From: Georgenia sp. EYE_87
GTDB taxonomy: Bacteria; Actinomycetota; Actinomycetes; Actinomycetales; Actinomycetaceae
Length of the DNA stretch: 64,000 nt
Direction of reading: 5' to 3'
NCBI RefSeq assembly: GCF_023148685.1
Contig: NZ_JAHXNL010000001.1
Coordinates: forward strand, 1-64,000
Shown here one piece after another: positions 51,333-60,102 of the stretch (within the stretch, counting starts at the first letter, position 1; each line of letters starts with the position of its first letter). The notes below the pieces were generated by a model that was not told where the DNA came from, searched no databases, and saw nothing but the letters and a program-made list of their open reading frames with translations. Position numbers and translations under genes: made by a program.

Positions 51333-53459
51333 ATGTCACGCATGTCCGACGTCACGGCCCTGGCCGACACCCAGCTCGATCCCGCCAACCCGTTCGCGAC
51401 GCCGTCGTCGCTGCCCTACGGGCTGCCCGACTTCGGCGCCGTGCGGATCGAGCACTTCCGGCCCGCCGTCGCGGCCGGCATCGCCGCGCAGCGCGCCGAG
51501 TGGGAGGCCGTGGCCACGGACCCGACGGTGGCGGACGTGGTCAACACCCTCGACGCGCTCGAGCGCTCGGGCGAGCTGCTGCGCCGTGTGCTGGTCGTCT
51601 TCCACACGCTGGCGTCCTCGGTCGGCGGGGACGAGATCCACGAGATCGAGTCGGAGATCGCCCCGCAGCTCGCCGCCCACGGCGACGCGTTCTGGCTCGA
51701 CCGCCGCATCTACGCCCGGCTCGAGTCGCTCGCGAGCGCCACCCCGCTGCTCGACCTCGACGCCGAGACCACGTGGCTGCTGGAGAACTACCGCAAGAAC
51801 TTCGTCCGGGCCGGCATCCGCCTGGACGACGCCGGCATGGACCAGCTCCGCGAGCTCAACTCCCGCCTGGTCACCCTGGAGACGGAGTTCTCCCAGCGGG
51901 TCGTCAAGGCGATGGAGGCGGGCGCCGTCGAGGTCGAGGACCCGGCCCGCCTCGCCGGCCTCGACGAGGGCACCCTCGCCGGGCTGGCCCGCAACGCCGC
52001 CGACCGCGGCGTCGCCGTCAACCACCTCATCACCCTCATGCTGCCGACGCAGCAGCCCCTGCTCGCGCGCCTCACCGACCGCGAGCTGCGTGCCCAGCTG
52101 CTGGCCGCCTCGGAGCAGCGGGGGACCGGCGTCGACGCCGACTCGGACACCCGCGCCATCCTCCTCGAGGTCGCCCGGCTGCGCGCCGAGCGCGCCCGGC
52201 TGCTGGGCTACGACCACCACGCCGCCTATGTCGCCGAGGACGGCACCGCCGCCACCACCCCGGCCGTGAACGAGATGCTTGCCCGGCTCGCCGCCCCGGC
52301 CGCCCGCAACGCCGGCAAGGAGGCAGCCGAGCTGCAGAAGATGCTCGACGCCGACCCCGACGTACCCGGCGGCGCCACCCTGCGAGCTGCGGACTGGGCG
52401 TACTACTCGGAGCGGCTGCGCAAGGAGCGCTACAGCATCGACGACTCCGTCCTCGCTCCGTACCTCGAGCTCAACCGGGTGCTGGACGACGGCGTCTTCT
52501 ACGCCGCGAACCGCCTGTACGGCATCACCTTCCACGAGCGGGCGGACCTCGCCGGCTACGCCGACGGCGTGCGCGTGTGGGAGGTCAAGGAGGAAGACGG
52601 CACCGGCCTCGGGCTGTTCGTTGGCGACTACTACGCCCGCGCCGGCAAGCGCGGCGGGGCGTGGATGCACAACCTCGTCGACCAGTCCCACCTGACCGGT
52701 CGCCGGCCGGTGGTCGTCAACAACCTCAACCTCACGCCGCCGCCCGCCGGCGAGCCGACCCTGCTCACCTGGGACGAGGTGCGCACCTGCTTCCACGAGT
52801 TCGGGCACGCGCTCCACGGCCTGTTCTCGGACGTGCAGTACCCGACGTTCTCGGGCACGTCGGTGCCGCGCGACTTCGTCGAGTACCCCTCCCAGGTCAA
52901 CGAGATGTGGATGGCGAACCCCGAGGTGGTCGGCCGGTTCGCGCGCCACCACGAGACCGGGGAGCCGCTGCCCGCCAAGCTGCTCGAGAAGGTGCTCGCC
53001 GTCGCGGGGTACGGCGAGGGCTTCGCCACCACCGAGTACCTCGGCGCCGCCCTGCTGGACCAGGCGTGGCACCAGGTCACGCCGGAGCAGGTGCCCACCG
53101 AGGTCGACGACGTCGCCGCGTTCGAGCGTGAGGCCCTCCAGCGCGCCGGGGTCGGGCTGGAGCTCGTGCCGCCGCGCTATCGCTCCACCTACTTCAACCA
53201 CACCTTCGGCGGCGGCTACGACGCCGGGTACTACTCCTACATCTGGTCCGAGGTGCTCGACGCCGACACCGTCGAGTGGTTCACCACCGAGGGCGACATC
53301 GACGGCGACGGCGGCCTCAACCGCGCTGCCGGGCAGCGCTTCCGCGACGCGCTGCTCTCGCGCGGCTACTCGCAGGACGCGCTGCAGTCGTTCCGGGACC
53401 TTCGTGGCCGCGACGCCCGCATCGACCCGCTGCTCAAGCGGCGGCGGCTGACCGACTGA
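51333..53459 (+). CDS. dcp: M3-family metallopeptidase (Dcp/oligopeptidase A-like)
   Basis: A 708-residue cytoplasmic zinc peptidase. The zinc motif HEFGH begins at His488 and the third ligand Glu lies downstream in the VNEMWMANPEVVGRFA region; the C-terminal FGGGYDAGYYSYIWSEVLDA block is typical of the family. It cuts short peptides. Start ATG at 51333 or the in-frame ATG at 51342; neither has a strong ribosome-binding site. Monocistronic, 40 bp behind the GNAT fusion gene. Confidence 0.93.
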   Translation: MSRMSDVTALADTQLDPANPFATPSSLPYGLPDFGAVRIEHFRPAVAAGIAAQRAEWEAVATDPTVADVVNTLDALERSGELLRRVLVVFHTLASSVGGDEIHEIESEIAPQLAAHGDAFWLDRRIYARLESLASATPLLDLDAETTWLLENYRKNFVRAGIRLDDAGMDQLRELNSRLVTLETEFSQRVVKAMEAGAVEVEDPARLAGLDEGTLAGLARNAADRGVAVNHLITLMLPTQQPLLARLTDRELRAQLLAASEQRGTGVDADSDTRAILLEVARLRAERARLLGYDHHAAYVAEDGTAATTPAVNEMLARLAAPAARNAGKEAAELQKMLDADPDVPGGATLRAADWAYYSERLRKERYSIDDSVLAPYLELNRVLDDGVFYAANRLYGITFHERADLAGYADGVRVWEVKEEDGTGLGLFVGDYYARAGKRGGAWMHNLVDQSHLTGRRPVVVNNLNLTPPPAGEPTLLTWDEVRTCFHEFGHALHGLFSDVQYPTFSGTSVPRDFVEYPSQVNEMWMANPEVVGRFARHHETGEPLPAKLLEKVLAVAGYGEGFATTEYLGAALLDQAWHQVTPEQVPTEVDDVAAFEREALQRAGVGLELVPPRYRSTYFNHTFGGGYDAGYYSYIWSEVLDADTVEWFTTEGDIDGDGGLNRAAGQRFRDALLSRGYSQDALQSFRDLRGRDARIDPLLKRRRLTD

Positions 53460-53518
53460 CCGACCAGGACGACGGCGGCCTGGCGGCGGCGCGCCGAGGG
53501 CTCACCGAGGAGGCGCGC

Positions 53519-53737
53519 GTGCGGAGGTCCGGATCGCGGTCGTGGAGCCTGAGCGTCTCCGACGAGGCAACCCTCGACCAGGCGCTATATGTCCGAGACG
53601 CCCTGCGCCTGGACACGTCCGCCGACCTGCTGGCGCCGCCGACGCTGCGTGGCATCCCACCGGACCGGAGTCACCTGCTCGACGGGCAGACGCGGGCAGA
53701 GGTCGTTCGGCAGTGGACGGAATGGTGGCGGTCCTGA
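53519..53737 (+). CDS. Small protein of unknown function
   Basis: A 72-residue frame, starting GTG with GAGGAGG 5 nt upstream, 59 nt behind the peptidase stop. It ends EVVRQWTEWWRS and contains DEATLDQALYVRDALRL and PPDRSHLLDGQ. Codon use fits the genome and the ribosome site is good, which is why I keep it, but no family is recognised. Confidence 0.45.
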   Translation: MRRSGSRSWSLSVSDEATLDQALYVRDALRLDTSADLLAPPTLRGIPPDRSHLLDGQTRAEVVRQWTEWWRS

Positions 53738-53890
53738 CTCGCATTCGAGGCGCGGTGGCGCCGCACGCAACCCGGGCCCGACCTCAAGACATGGGTGCGT
53801 GCCCGAGAAGAGGAGAGGGCACGCACCGTCGGCGTGCCGGGGCGCGTTCGAGTCGGGCCCGGCGGGGCCGTTCGGACGCTGAACGGCCGG

Positions 53891-53920
53891 TTGACCTGCA
53901 GCGACGCTGCCGTTTAGGAC
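53891..53920 (+). promoter_or_regulatory. Sigma70-type promoter of the surface protein gene
   Basis: TTGACC (53891-53896), 18 bp, TAGGAC (53915-53920), about 97 bp before the ATG at 54018. The rest of the 280-bp gap after the small protein gene (53738-54017) shows two similar words GGACGCTGAACG and GGACGTTGAACG (about 53875 and 53917) but no gene. Confidence 0.5.
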
Positions 53921-54017
53921 GTTGAACGCTGGAAAGCCCGTGTAGGCGAATGTTGCGGCCTAGCGTCGGGATGCGCCCTACCTCCGGGCCCTCTCGACGA
54001 CGAAGGACTCCCCCCCC

Positions 54018-55772
54018 ATGCGCAGGACACGACGCCTTGTTGCCGCAGCCGCGGCGGTTCCCCTTCTCCTCGGCTGGATGGCAGGCTCCGCCATGGCCGA
54101 CGACATCTCGAACAACCTCGATGCGAGCATCGATGCGACGGCCGAGACCATGACGTTGAACGTCGGTGGAGAGGCCGGTACCACCAGCTTGTACGTCACC
54201 CCAAGAAACGGCGACGGGAAGAACGGGTGCAACCTGACAGGAGGCACCGCTCTAGGTCTCGAGGTGACCTCCACCAACGCTGGGGTGGCCACGGTGTCGC
54301 CGGGCTCGATCACCTTCACCGCCTGCGGTGACGTCAAGACGCTGACCGTGACGCCGATCGCGCTGGGTACCGCCACCATCTCCGTCTCTCAAGTCAGCAA
54401 CACCACCGAGGGAACGTTCAACCTCGCGCCCGCGACGTTCACGGTCACGGTCGCCGCACCCGCCAACACGGCGCCGCAGATCTTCGTCGAGGGAGTCACC
54501 GGCGGCGCCAGCTACGCCAAGGGCGCCGTCCCGGCCGCTACTTGCAGGGTCACCGACGCCGAGGACGGTTCGACGACGTTCGCCGCCACTCTGGGCGAGA
54601 TCAGCGGGACGTACGCGGCCGACGGCATCGGCCAGCAGGCCGCCAGCTGCTCCTACACCGACGCCGGCGGGCTGACGGCAGCCGCCTCCGAGACCTACGG
54701 CATCGTCGACCCGAGCGCGCCGACGATCACTCCCGTGCTCACGCCCGCAACTCCCGACGGCAACGAAGGCTGGTACACCGGTGACGTCTCGCTCATCTGG
54801 CAGGTCGACGAGCCGGAGTCGCCCAACTCCCTGAAGCTCATCGGCTGCGAGGACCAGAACATCACCGCAGACCAGGGAGCCACCGACTACTCCTGCGCCG
54901 CCGCTAGCGCCGGCGGTGACGCGACGTCCAAGACGATAACGATCAAGCGAGACGCCACAGCCCCGACCGTCGCACTCGGCGAGGTCTCGGGCACGCTCGG
55001 AGACAACGGCTGGTACACCTCCGACGTCACGGCGGAGTTCATCGCCACCGACGCCACGTCCGGCCCCGCCAGCGCCAGCCAGACGGCCACGACGAGCGGC
55101 GAGGGCGAGGTCGTGCTCGCCAGCCCGGCATTCTCCGACGTCGCCGGCAACACCACCCCGTCGGGGGCGGTGACGCAGACCTACAACGTCGACAAGACCG
55201 CGCCGGCGACGCCAACCTTCGTCGGCGGCCCGACCGGGGAGATCTTCTACGGCAGCGACCAGGTTGCTCCCACCTGCACCTCCACCGACGAGATCTCGGG
55301 CCTGGCTTCGTGCGAGGTCACCGGCGGCGGGACGTCCGTGGGCACGCACACCTACACCGCGACGGCCGTTGATGTCGCCGGCAACACCTCCACCTCGACG
55401 CTCAGCTACGAGGTGCTGCCGTGGAGCCTCAAGGGCTTCACCTCGCCGGTCAACATGGGCGGCGTGTGGAACACCGTCAAGGGCGGAAGCACCGTGCCGC
55501 TGAAGTTCGAGGTGTTCGCCGGTACGGAGGAGCTGACCTCCACGACGGCCGTCAAGAGCTTCACCGTGAAGGCCGTCACCTGCCCCGGCAGCAGCGCGCC
55601 GGCCGATGAGGTCGAGTTCGTGACGACCGGCGGGACGAGCCTGCGCTACGACGCCACCGGCGGCCAGTTCGTGCAGAACTGGCAGACCCCCAAGAAGCCG
55701 GGCACGTGCTACGCGGTCACGATGACCACGCACGACGGCTCCGGGATCACCGCCAACTTCCAGCTGAAGTAG
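54018..55772 (+). CDS. Secreted surface protein with Ig-like repeats and a PxKF-type C-terminal domain
   Basis: A 584-residue exported protein. A signal peptide (MRRTRRLVAAAAAVPLLLGW, then MAGSAMA-DD) is cleaved near residue 28. The mature part is Thr/Ser/Gly-rich and beta-sandwich-like: one Big-type domain, then two or three repeats with DxTAPT..., GWYTSDVTAEF and GWYTGDVSLIW, paired cysteines, and DVAGNT. The C-terminal 130 residues carry VKGGSTVPLKFEVF, the PxKF motif seen in many actinobacterial secreted proteins. There is no LPxTG or membrane anchor, so it is released or held non-covalently. A stable terminator follows. Function unknown; adhesion or surface coating are guesses. Confidence 0.8.
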   Translation: MRRTRRLVAAAAAVPLLLGWMAGSAMADDISNNLDASIDATAETMTLNVGGEAGTTSLYVTPRNGDGKNGCNLTGGTALGLEVTSTNAGVATVSPGSITFTACGDVKTLTVTPIALGTATISVSQVSNTTEGTFNLAPATFTVTVAAPANTAPQIFVEGVTGGASYAKGAVPAATCRVTDAEDGSTTFAATLGEISGTYAADGIGQQAASCSYTDAGGLTAAASETYGIVDPSAPTITPVLTPATPDGNEGWYTGDVSLIWQVDEPESPNSLKLIGCEDQNITADQGATDYSCAAASAGGDATSKTITIKRDATAPTVALGEVSGTLGDNGWYTSDVTAEFIATDATSGPASASQTATTSGEGEVVLASPAFSDVAGNTTPSGAVTQTYNVDKTAPATPTFVGGPTGEIFYGSDQVAPTCTSTDEISGLASCEVTGGGTSVGTHTYTATAVDVAGNTSTSTLSYEVLPWSLKGFTSPVNMGGVWNTVKGGSTVPLKFEVFAGTEELTSTTAVKSFTVKAVTCPGSSAPADEVEFVTTGGTSLRYDATGGQFVQNWQTPKKPGTCYAVTMTTHDGSGITANFQLK

Positions 55773-55798
55773 CGGACGGCCGCAGCGCGGTCTGCTGG

Positions 55799-55826
55799 GA
55801 GGCCCCCGCCGGTCGGCGGGGGCCTC
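55799..55826. terminator. Hairpin terminator behind the surface protein gene
   Basis: Perfect 12-bp stem GAGGCCCCCGCC / GGCGGGGGCCTC around a GGTC loop, 26 bp after the stop. It also separates this gene from the convergent response-regulator gene. Confidence 0.88.
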
Positions 55827-55889
55827 TCTGCACGTGCGCCGGCAGCCCGCCGGGCAGCACATGTCTGCCGCCCGCACGGGCAGCGGCCG

Positions 55890-56537
55890 TCAGTCGCCGC
55901 GCAGCAACCTCAGCGCGCTGTCCCGATCGGTGACCCGCAGCTTCCGCAGTACGGCAGACACGTGAACCCGCACCGTCGTCGGGGAGAGGAACAGCCTCGC
56001 GGCCGCCTGCTCCGTCGTCAGCCCGTCGCCGAGGAGCTGCATGACCTCCCACTCACGGGCGCTGAGCCTGCCCGCCGCGGGGGAGTCGCGCCAGAACCGG
56101 CGCTTGGCCGGCGCGCGGAACTCGTCGAGGATGCGCGCGACGAGCCGCGGCGGCATAGCGGCTTCTCCGGCCAGCACCCCGCGCAGAGCGTCGGCGAGCG
56201 TGTGCGGGTCCGCGTCCTTCAGCAGGTAGCCGGCCGCACCTGCACGGAGGGAGTCGAAAAGGTCACCGTCCGCGCTGGAGTGCGTCAGCATCACGACGGC
56301 GGTCTCCGGCACGGTCTGGCCGATGATCTGCGCCGCCCGGATGCCGCTGCCCGGCATCTGGATGTCGAGAAGGGCGGCGTCCGGCCGGTGCTCCGTCACC
56401 AGGGCGACGGCACCGTCGGCCGACGCCGCCTCCCCGACGACGGTGCAGCCGCCGCCCTCGAGAGCCCGACGCACCGACGCCCGCGTCGGAGCATGGTCGT
56501 CGGCGACCACAACCTGGATCCGGCCGTCACTCACCAT
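55890..56537 (-). CDS. NarL/FixJ-family response regulator
   Basis: A 215-residue two-domain regulator: receiver domain with acidic pair VVADDHAPTR, phosphoacceptor Asp58 in ALLDIQMPG, Thr/Lys switch residues (MLTHSS, YLLKDADPHT), and a C-terminal LuxR-type helix-turn-helix (LSAREWEVMQLLGDGLTTEQ then AAARLFLSPTTVRVHVSAVL). The gene overlaps the 3' end of the kinase gene by 7 bp, so the two form a two-component pair. Target genes are unknown; the convergent surface protein gene is a candidate. Confidence 0.93.
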   Translation of the reverse strand: MVSDGRIQVVVADDHAPTRASVRRALEGGGCTVVGEAASADGAVALVTEHRPDAALLDIQMPGSGIRAAQIIGQTVPETAVVMLTHSSADGDLFDSLRAGAAGYLLKDADPHTLADALRGVLAGEAAMPPRLVARILDEFRAPAKRRFWRDSPAAGRLSAREWEVMQLLGDGLTTEQAAARLFLSPTTVRVHVSAVLRKLRVTDRDSALRLLRGD

Positions 56538-57961
56538 CTCACCGACACCTCCGTGCCCTTCCCGTGCCGGGACTCGATCGTCAAGGTCCCCGGCAGGGCC
56601 AGCGCCCGGTCATGCATGCTGGTCAGCCCGTAACCGCGGGACTGCCGGCGGGCCGCCTCGACGTCGAACCCGAGCCCGTCGTCACGAACCGCCAGCCGCT
56701 GGCCGCGTTCGCCGCCTGCAACCGTCAGCACGACCCGCTGGGCCCGGCCGTGACGTAGCGCGTTGGACACCGCCTCCCGAGTGATCCGGACGAGGGCGTG
56801 GCGCTGCTCGGCGTCGGCGGTGACGGACAGGTCCAGCTCGGTCTCGAGCCGGCCACCGTGCCGTTCGGACACCTGTCGCGCAGCCCGCTGCAGCATCGCG
56901 CCCAGCGGCTCGTCGACGCTGTGGCCCAGCGCGTCGATCGCCCCGCGCGCCTCGTCGAGCGCCCGGTCCGCCGAGGCGAGGATCCGGTCGGCAGTCCCGG
57001 GGTCGCGGAGCCCGCCGCACGCCTCGGCCCGGATGTAGCCGAGCTCCTGGACGACCCCGTCGTGCAGCTCACGCGCGAGCCGCCGGCGGTCCTCGAGCAC
57101 CGCCGCCTGCGCCTGGGACGACCAGTACTCCCCGATCTCCCGGCCGGCGCCGACCAGGAGCAGCAGATAGCACCCCGTCCGAAGCAGGTCACCGGTGTAG
57201 AGCCAGTCGCTGTAGAGAGAGGGAAACAGCAGGTAGTTGATGCGGGCCCAGGCCCCGAGGGCCAGGGCGGGGCCGACCCATCTGAGCAGCTCGTCGTGCC
57301 GGCGCGAGGCATGGACGGCGAAGGCGACGGACGCGACCCCGAAGCACAGGGCGGCGAGCCCATGAGACACGAGCAGCAGCGCGTGGCCGGTGATGACGGG
57401 CCGCTGCGCCGACGGTGGAGGGCTGGCCGCCAGGGCCGGGGGCAGCAGCTCGTGGTTCGGAGCGAGCAGCCCGAACGCGGCGATCAACAGAAGCCACGGC
57501 ACCGCGTGCCTCCAGACTGCAAAGCCGGGGCGGGCCCTGCGGTCGCCGGCGAGGGCCGAGGCCAGCACGAACAGCGCCCCCAGCAGCCGCAGGCTCAGCG
57601 GTAGCCAGACGTTGAGGGTGTCCGGGCGTGCGGTGGGCAAGGCACCGAGGAGAAGCGTCAGCCCCAGGCCAGCGAGGGCGAGAAGGAACAGCCCCTGTGC
57701 GAGCAGGAGGTCCTGCAGCCTGTTCGTGCGGACGAATCGCCCGTGCAGCAGGTACGCCAGCAGTAGGGCCACGCAGCCGTCGACCGTGTCCAGCACAAGG
57801 TGGAGGGACGGGCTGTGGTAGCCGAACACCAGGTATGGCGTGCCGAGGATGAAGGCGGTGACGACCAGGCCGACGCCCCAGCCGCCGGCTGTGAGCACAC
57901 CACTGGGCAGCGCCTGGAAGACATGCCCTCGGCGGCGTCGGGCGGTCCCCGCTGACCCCAT
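56531..57961 (-). CDS. Membrane sensor histidine kinase (HisKA_3 type)
   Basis: A 476-residue kinase. The N-terminal 275 residues hold about seven or eight membrane segments (for example VGLVVTAFILGTPYLVFGYH, LLLAQGLFLLALAGLGLTLL), with little extracellular loop, pointing to a membrane- or lipid-borne signal. Then HisKA_3 with the phosphorylated His300 in RRLARELHDGVVQELGYIRA, and an HATPase_c domain (ITREAVSNALRHGRA, VRDDGLGFD, RGYGLTSMHDRA). Partner of the response regulator encoded just downstream. Confidence 0.93.
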   Translation of the reverse strand: MGSAGTARRRRGHVFQALPSGVLTAGGWGVGLVVTAFILGTPYLVFGYHSPSLHLVLDTVDGCVALLLAYLLHGRFVRTNRLQDLLLAQGLFLLALAGLGLTLLLGALPTARPDTLNVWLPLSLRLLGALFVLASALAGDRRARPGFAVWRHAVPWLLLIAAFGLLAPNHELLPPALAASPPPSAQRPVITGHALLLVSHGLAALCFGVASVAFAVHASRRHDELLRWVGPALALGAWARINYLLFPSLYSDWLYTGDLLRTGCYLLLLVGAGREIGEYWSSQAQAAVLEDRRRLARELHDGVVQELGYIRAEACGGLRDPGTADRILASADRALDEARGAIDALGHSVDEPLGAMLQRAARQVSERHGGRLETELDLSVTADAEQRHALVRITREAVSNALRHGRAQRVVLTVAGGERGQRLAVRDDGLGFDVEAARRQSRGYGLTSMHDRALALPGTLTIESRHGKGTEVSVRW

Positions 57962-58145
57962 GCCCTGGAGTGTAGGGGGCAGAGGGGTCCGTATCCGGTG
58001 GTTGGCGACGGCGGTCGGCGCGAACCGTTCTTACCCCGTTCGGCGACCGGATCGAGTGTGCCCGCGGACGGCGTGTCAGGGACTTGAACGCACCTCGTCA
58101 GCAGGGGAACGACGGCGGCGCCGACCACCTGGGTAGCCTGCGCCT

Positions 58146-59489
58146 ATGACCACCCAGCCCGCCGCGTCCGCCGACACCTCCGCCGTGCGCCCCGAGGACG
58201 AGGTGGTGCGCCTCTGCCGCGACCTCATCCGCATCGACACGTCCAACTACGGGGACGGCTCCGGGCCGGGGGAGCGGGCCGCCGCCGAGCTGGTCATGGA
58301 GCTGCTCACCGAGGTCGGCTGGGACCCCGAGCTTATCGAGTCTGCCCCCGGGCGGGCCAGCGTGGTCCTGCGCATCCCGGGCACCGACCCCACCCGCCCG
58401 GCCCTCGTGCTGCACGGCCACACCGACGTCGTCCCCGCCGCGGCGGACGACTGGTCCGTGGACCCGTTCGGCGCCGAGGAGCGCGACGGCATGATCTGGG
58501 GCCGCGGCGCCGTCGACATGAAGGACATGGACGCCATGATGCTGGCGGTCGTGCGGGACATGGGCCGCACCGGCTGGCGCCCGCCGCGCGACGTCGTCGT
58601 CGCGTTCACCGCGGACGAGGAGGCCGGCTCCAAGATGGGCGCGCACTGGCTCGTCACGCACCGGCCCGACCTGTTCGAGGGCGCGACCGAGGCCGTCAGC
58701 GAGGTGGGCGGCTACTCGGTCGAGATCGACGGCCGCCGTGTCTACCTCCTCCAGACGGCGGAGAAGGGCCTGGCGTGGCTCCGCCTGCTCGCCGACGGCA
58801 CCGCCGGGCACGGCTCGCAGGTCAACCACGACAACGCCGTCACCCGCCTGGCCGGCGCGGTGCACCGCATCGGCGAGCACGCCTGGCCGCTCCACCTGAC
58901 CGGCACGGTGCGTCAGCTGCTCTCCGGCGTCGCCGACCTCACCGGCACCACCTTCGACCCCGAGGACCCCGAGGGCATCGACCGCCTCGTCGAGAAGCTC
59001 GGCCCGGCGAGGAAGTTCGTCGGCGCCACCCTGCGCACCGGCGCCAACCCCACCCAGCTGAACGCCGGGTACAAGGCCAACGTCATCCCCGGCTCCGCGA
59101 CGGCCGCCGTCGACGTGCGGTTCCTGCCGGGGGAGGAGCAGGAGGTCATGGACACCCTCGCTCGCCTCGCCGGCCCGGGCGTCCGGTTCGAGGACATCCA
59201 CCGCGACACCGCGCTCGAGGTGCCCTTCGAGGGCGACCTGGTCGACGCGATGATCGGCGCGATCGACGCAGAGGACCCCGGCGCCACGGTCCTGCCGTAC
59301 ATGCTCTCCGGAGGCACCGACAACAAGGCGCTGTCCCGGCTCGGGATCACCGGCTACGGCTTCGCGCCGCTTCGCCTGCCCGCCGACCTCGACTTCGCCG
59401 GCATGTTCCACGGCGTCGACGAGCGCGTGCCCACGGACGCGCTCCGGTTCGGCTGCCGTGTGCTGGAGCGGATGCTCCGCACCTGCTGA
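58146..59489 (+). CDS. M20-family metallopeptidase
   Basis: A 447-residue di-zinc amidohydrolase/peptidase: LVLHGHTDVVPA (first metal His, catalytic Asp), WGRGAVDMKDMDAMMLAVVR (bridging Asp), TADEEAGSKMGAHWL (catalytic Glu pair), and the lid/dimerisation domain TGANPTQLNAGYKANVIPGS. The C-terminal metal His lies in MLSGGTDNKA-type/FHGVDERV segments. Substrate (dipeptide, N-acyl amino acid) not determinable. The ATG lies 8 nt behind TAGCCT (58132-58137), so it is probably leaderless. A DUF5703 gene is convergent 2 bp away, a pairing common in actinobacteria. Confidence 0.92.
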   Translation: MTTQPAASADTSAVRPEDEVVRLCRDLIRIDTSNYGDGSGPGERAAAELVMELLTEVGWDPELIESAPGRASVVLRIPGTDPTRPALVLHGHTDVVPAAADDWSVDPFGAEERDGMIWGRGAVDMKDMDAMMLAVVRDMGRTGWRPPRDVVVAFTADEEAGSKMGAHWLVTHRPDLFEGATEAVSEVGGYSVEIDGRRVYLLQTAEKGLAWLRLLADGTAGHGSQVNHDNAVTRLAGAVHRIGEHAWPLHLTGTVRQLLSGVADLTGTTFDPEDPEGIDRLVEKLGPARKFVGATLRTGANPTQLNAGYKANVIPGSATAAVDVRFLPGEEQEVMDTLARLAGPGVRFEDIHRDTALEVPFEGDLVDAMIGAIDAEDPGATVLPYMLSGGTDNKALSRLGITGYGFAPLRLPADLDFAGMFHGVDERVPTDALRFGCRVLERMLRTC

Positions 59490-59491
59490 GC

Positions 59492-59731
59492 TCAGAGGGT
59501 GCTGTCCACCCGCATCGCCCGGCGGCGCAGCCACACCTTTCGGGTGCCGCCGATGTACAGCCGCGTGCGGGCGAGCTCCCAGCGACCGTACTCGGCCTCG
59601 TCGGTCAGCAGCTTGCGCACGTCGCCGCGGCTGATCGTGCGCGGCAGCGTGACGGTCCGGTACTCGTAGTACGCGGCGCTGGCACCGGCTCGGCGCTTCG
59701 CGACGGCGGTCTCGTGGTTCTTACCGGGCAT
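59492..59731 (-). CDS. DUF5703-family small protein
   Basis: A 79-residue basic protein: AYYEYRTVTLPRTISRGDVR, KLLTDEAEYGRWELARTRLY, GTRKVWLRRRAMRV match what I remember of DUF5703, an actinobacterial family of unknown function commonly next to M20 peptidases. ATG at 59731 is preceded by GAGGGAG at 9 nt; an upstream in-frame ATG adds 12 residues with poor coding character. No signal peptide or membrane segment. Confidence 0.82.
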   Translation of the reverse strand: MPGKNHETAVAKRRAGASAAYYEYRTVTLPRTISRGDVRKLLTDEAEYGRWELARTRLYIGGTRKVWLRRRAMRVDSTL

Positions 59732-59835
59732 CCCGTTATGCTCCCTCGCCTCGTCCGTCAAACACAAAATCGGGCGTATCGCCGCAGGTCAGGACCGGCG
59801 GTGTGCCACCCCGACGGGACCGCTAGGCTCATGCC

Positions 59836-60102
59836 ATGGCTAACGACCCGCGGGCTGCGCTCGACCGACTCATCGCTGCGTTCGAAGCACATTACGACGC
59901 CGTCTCGGCAGCGCGGGACAGCGACGCACCGGCGGTCGTGGCGGCGGCGAACACGCTCATGGATGCATTCGACACCTACGACGACGCGCTGTTCACCGGT
60001 TTCGGGGTCGACACTCCGTTCGACATCTACACGGACGACGAGGACGAGGACGACGATCTCGAGTTCGAGGACGAGGACGACGAGGAGTACGAGGAGGCCT
60101 GA
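59836..60102 (+). CDS. Small acidic-tailed protein
   Basis: An 88-residue protein: helical N-terminal 65 residues (PRAALDRLIAAFEAHYDAVS, DAFDTYDDALFTGFGVDTPF), then a tail made almost only of Asp and Glu. Similar proteins in actinobacteria are sometimes labelled primosomal protein without evidence. The ATG sits 7 nt behind TAGGCT (59824-59829), suggesting a leaderless transcript. The acidic tail overlaps the 3' end of the convergent beta-lactamase-family gene by 76 nt. Confidence 0.75.
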   Translation: MANDPRAALDRLIAAFEAHYDAVSAARDSDAPAVVAAANTLMDAFDTYDDALFTGFGVDTPFDIYTDDEDEDDDLEFEDEDDEEYEEA

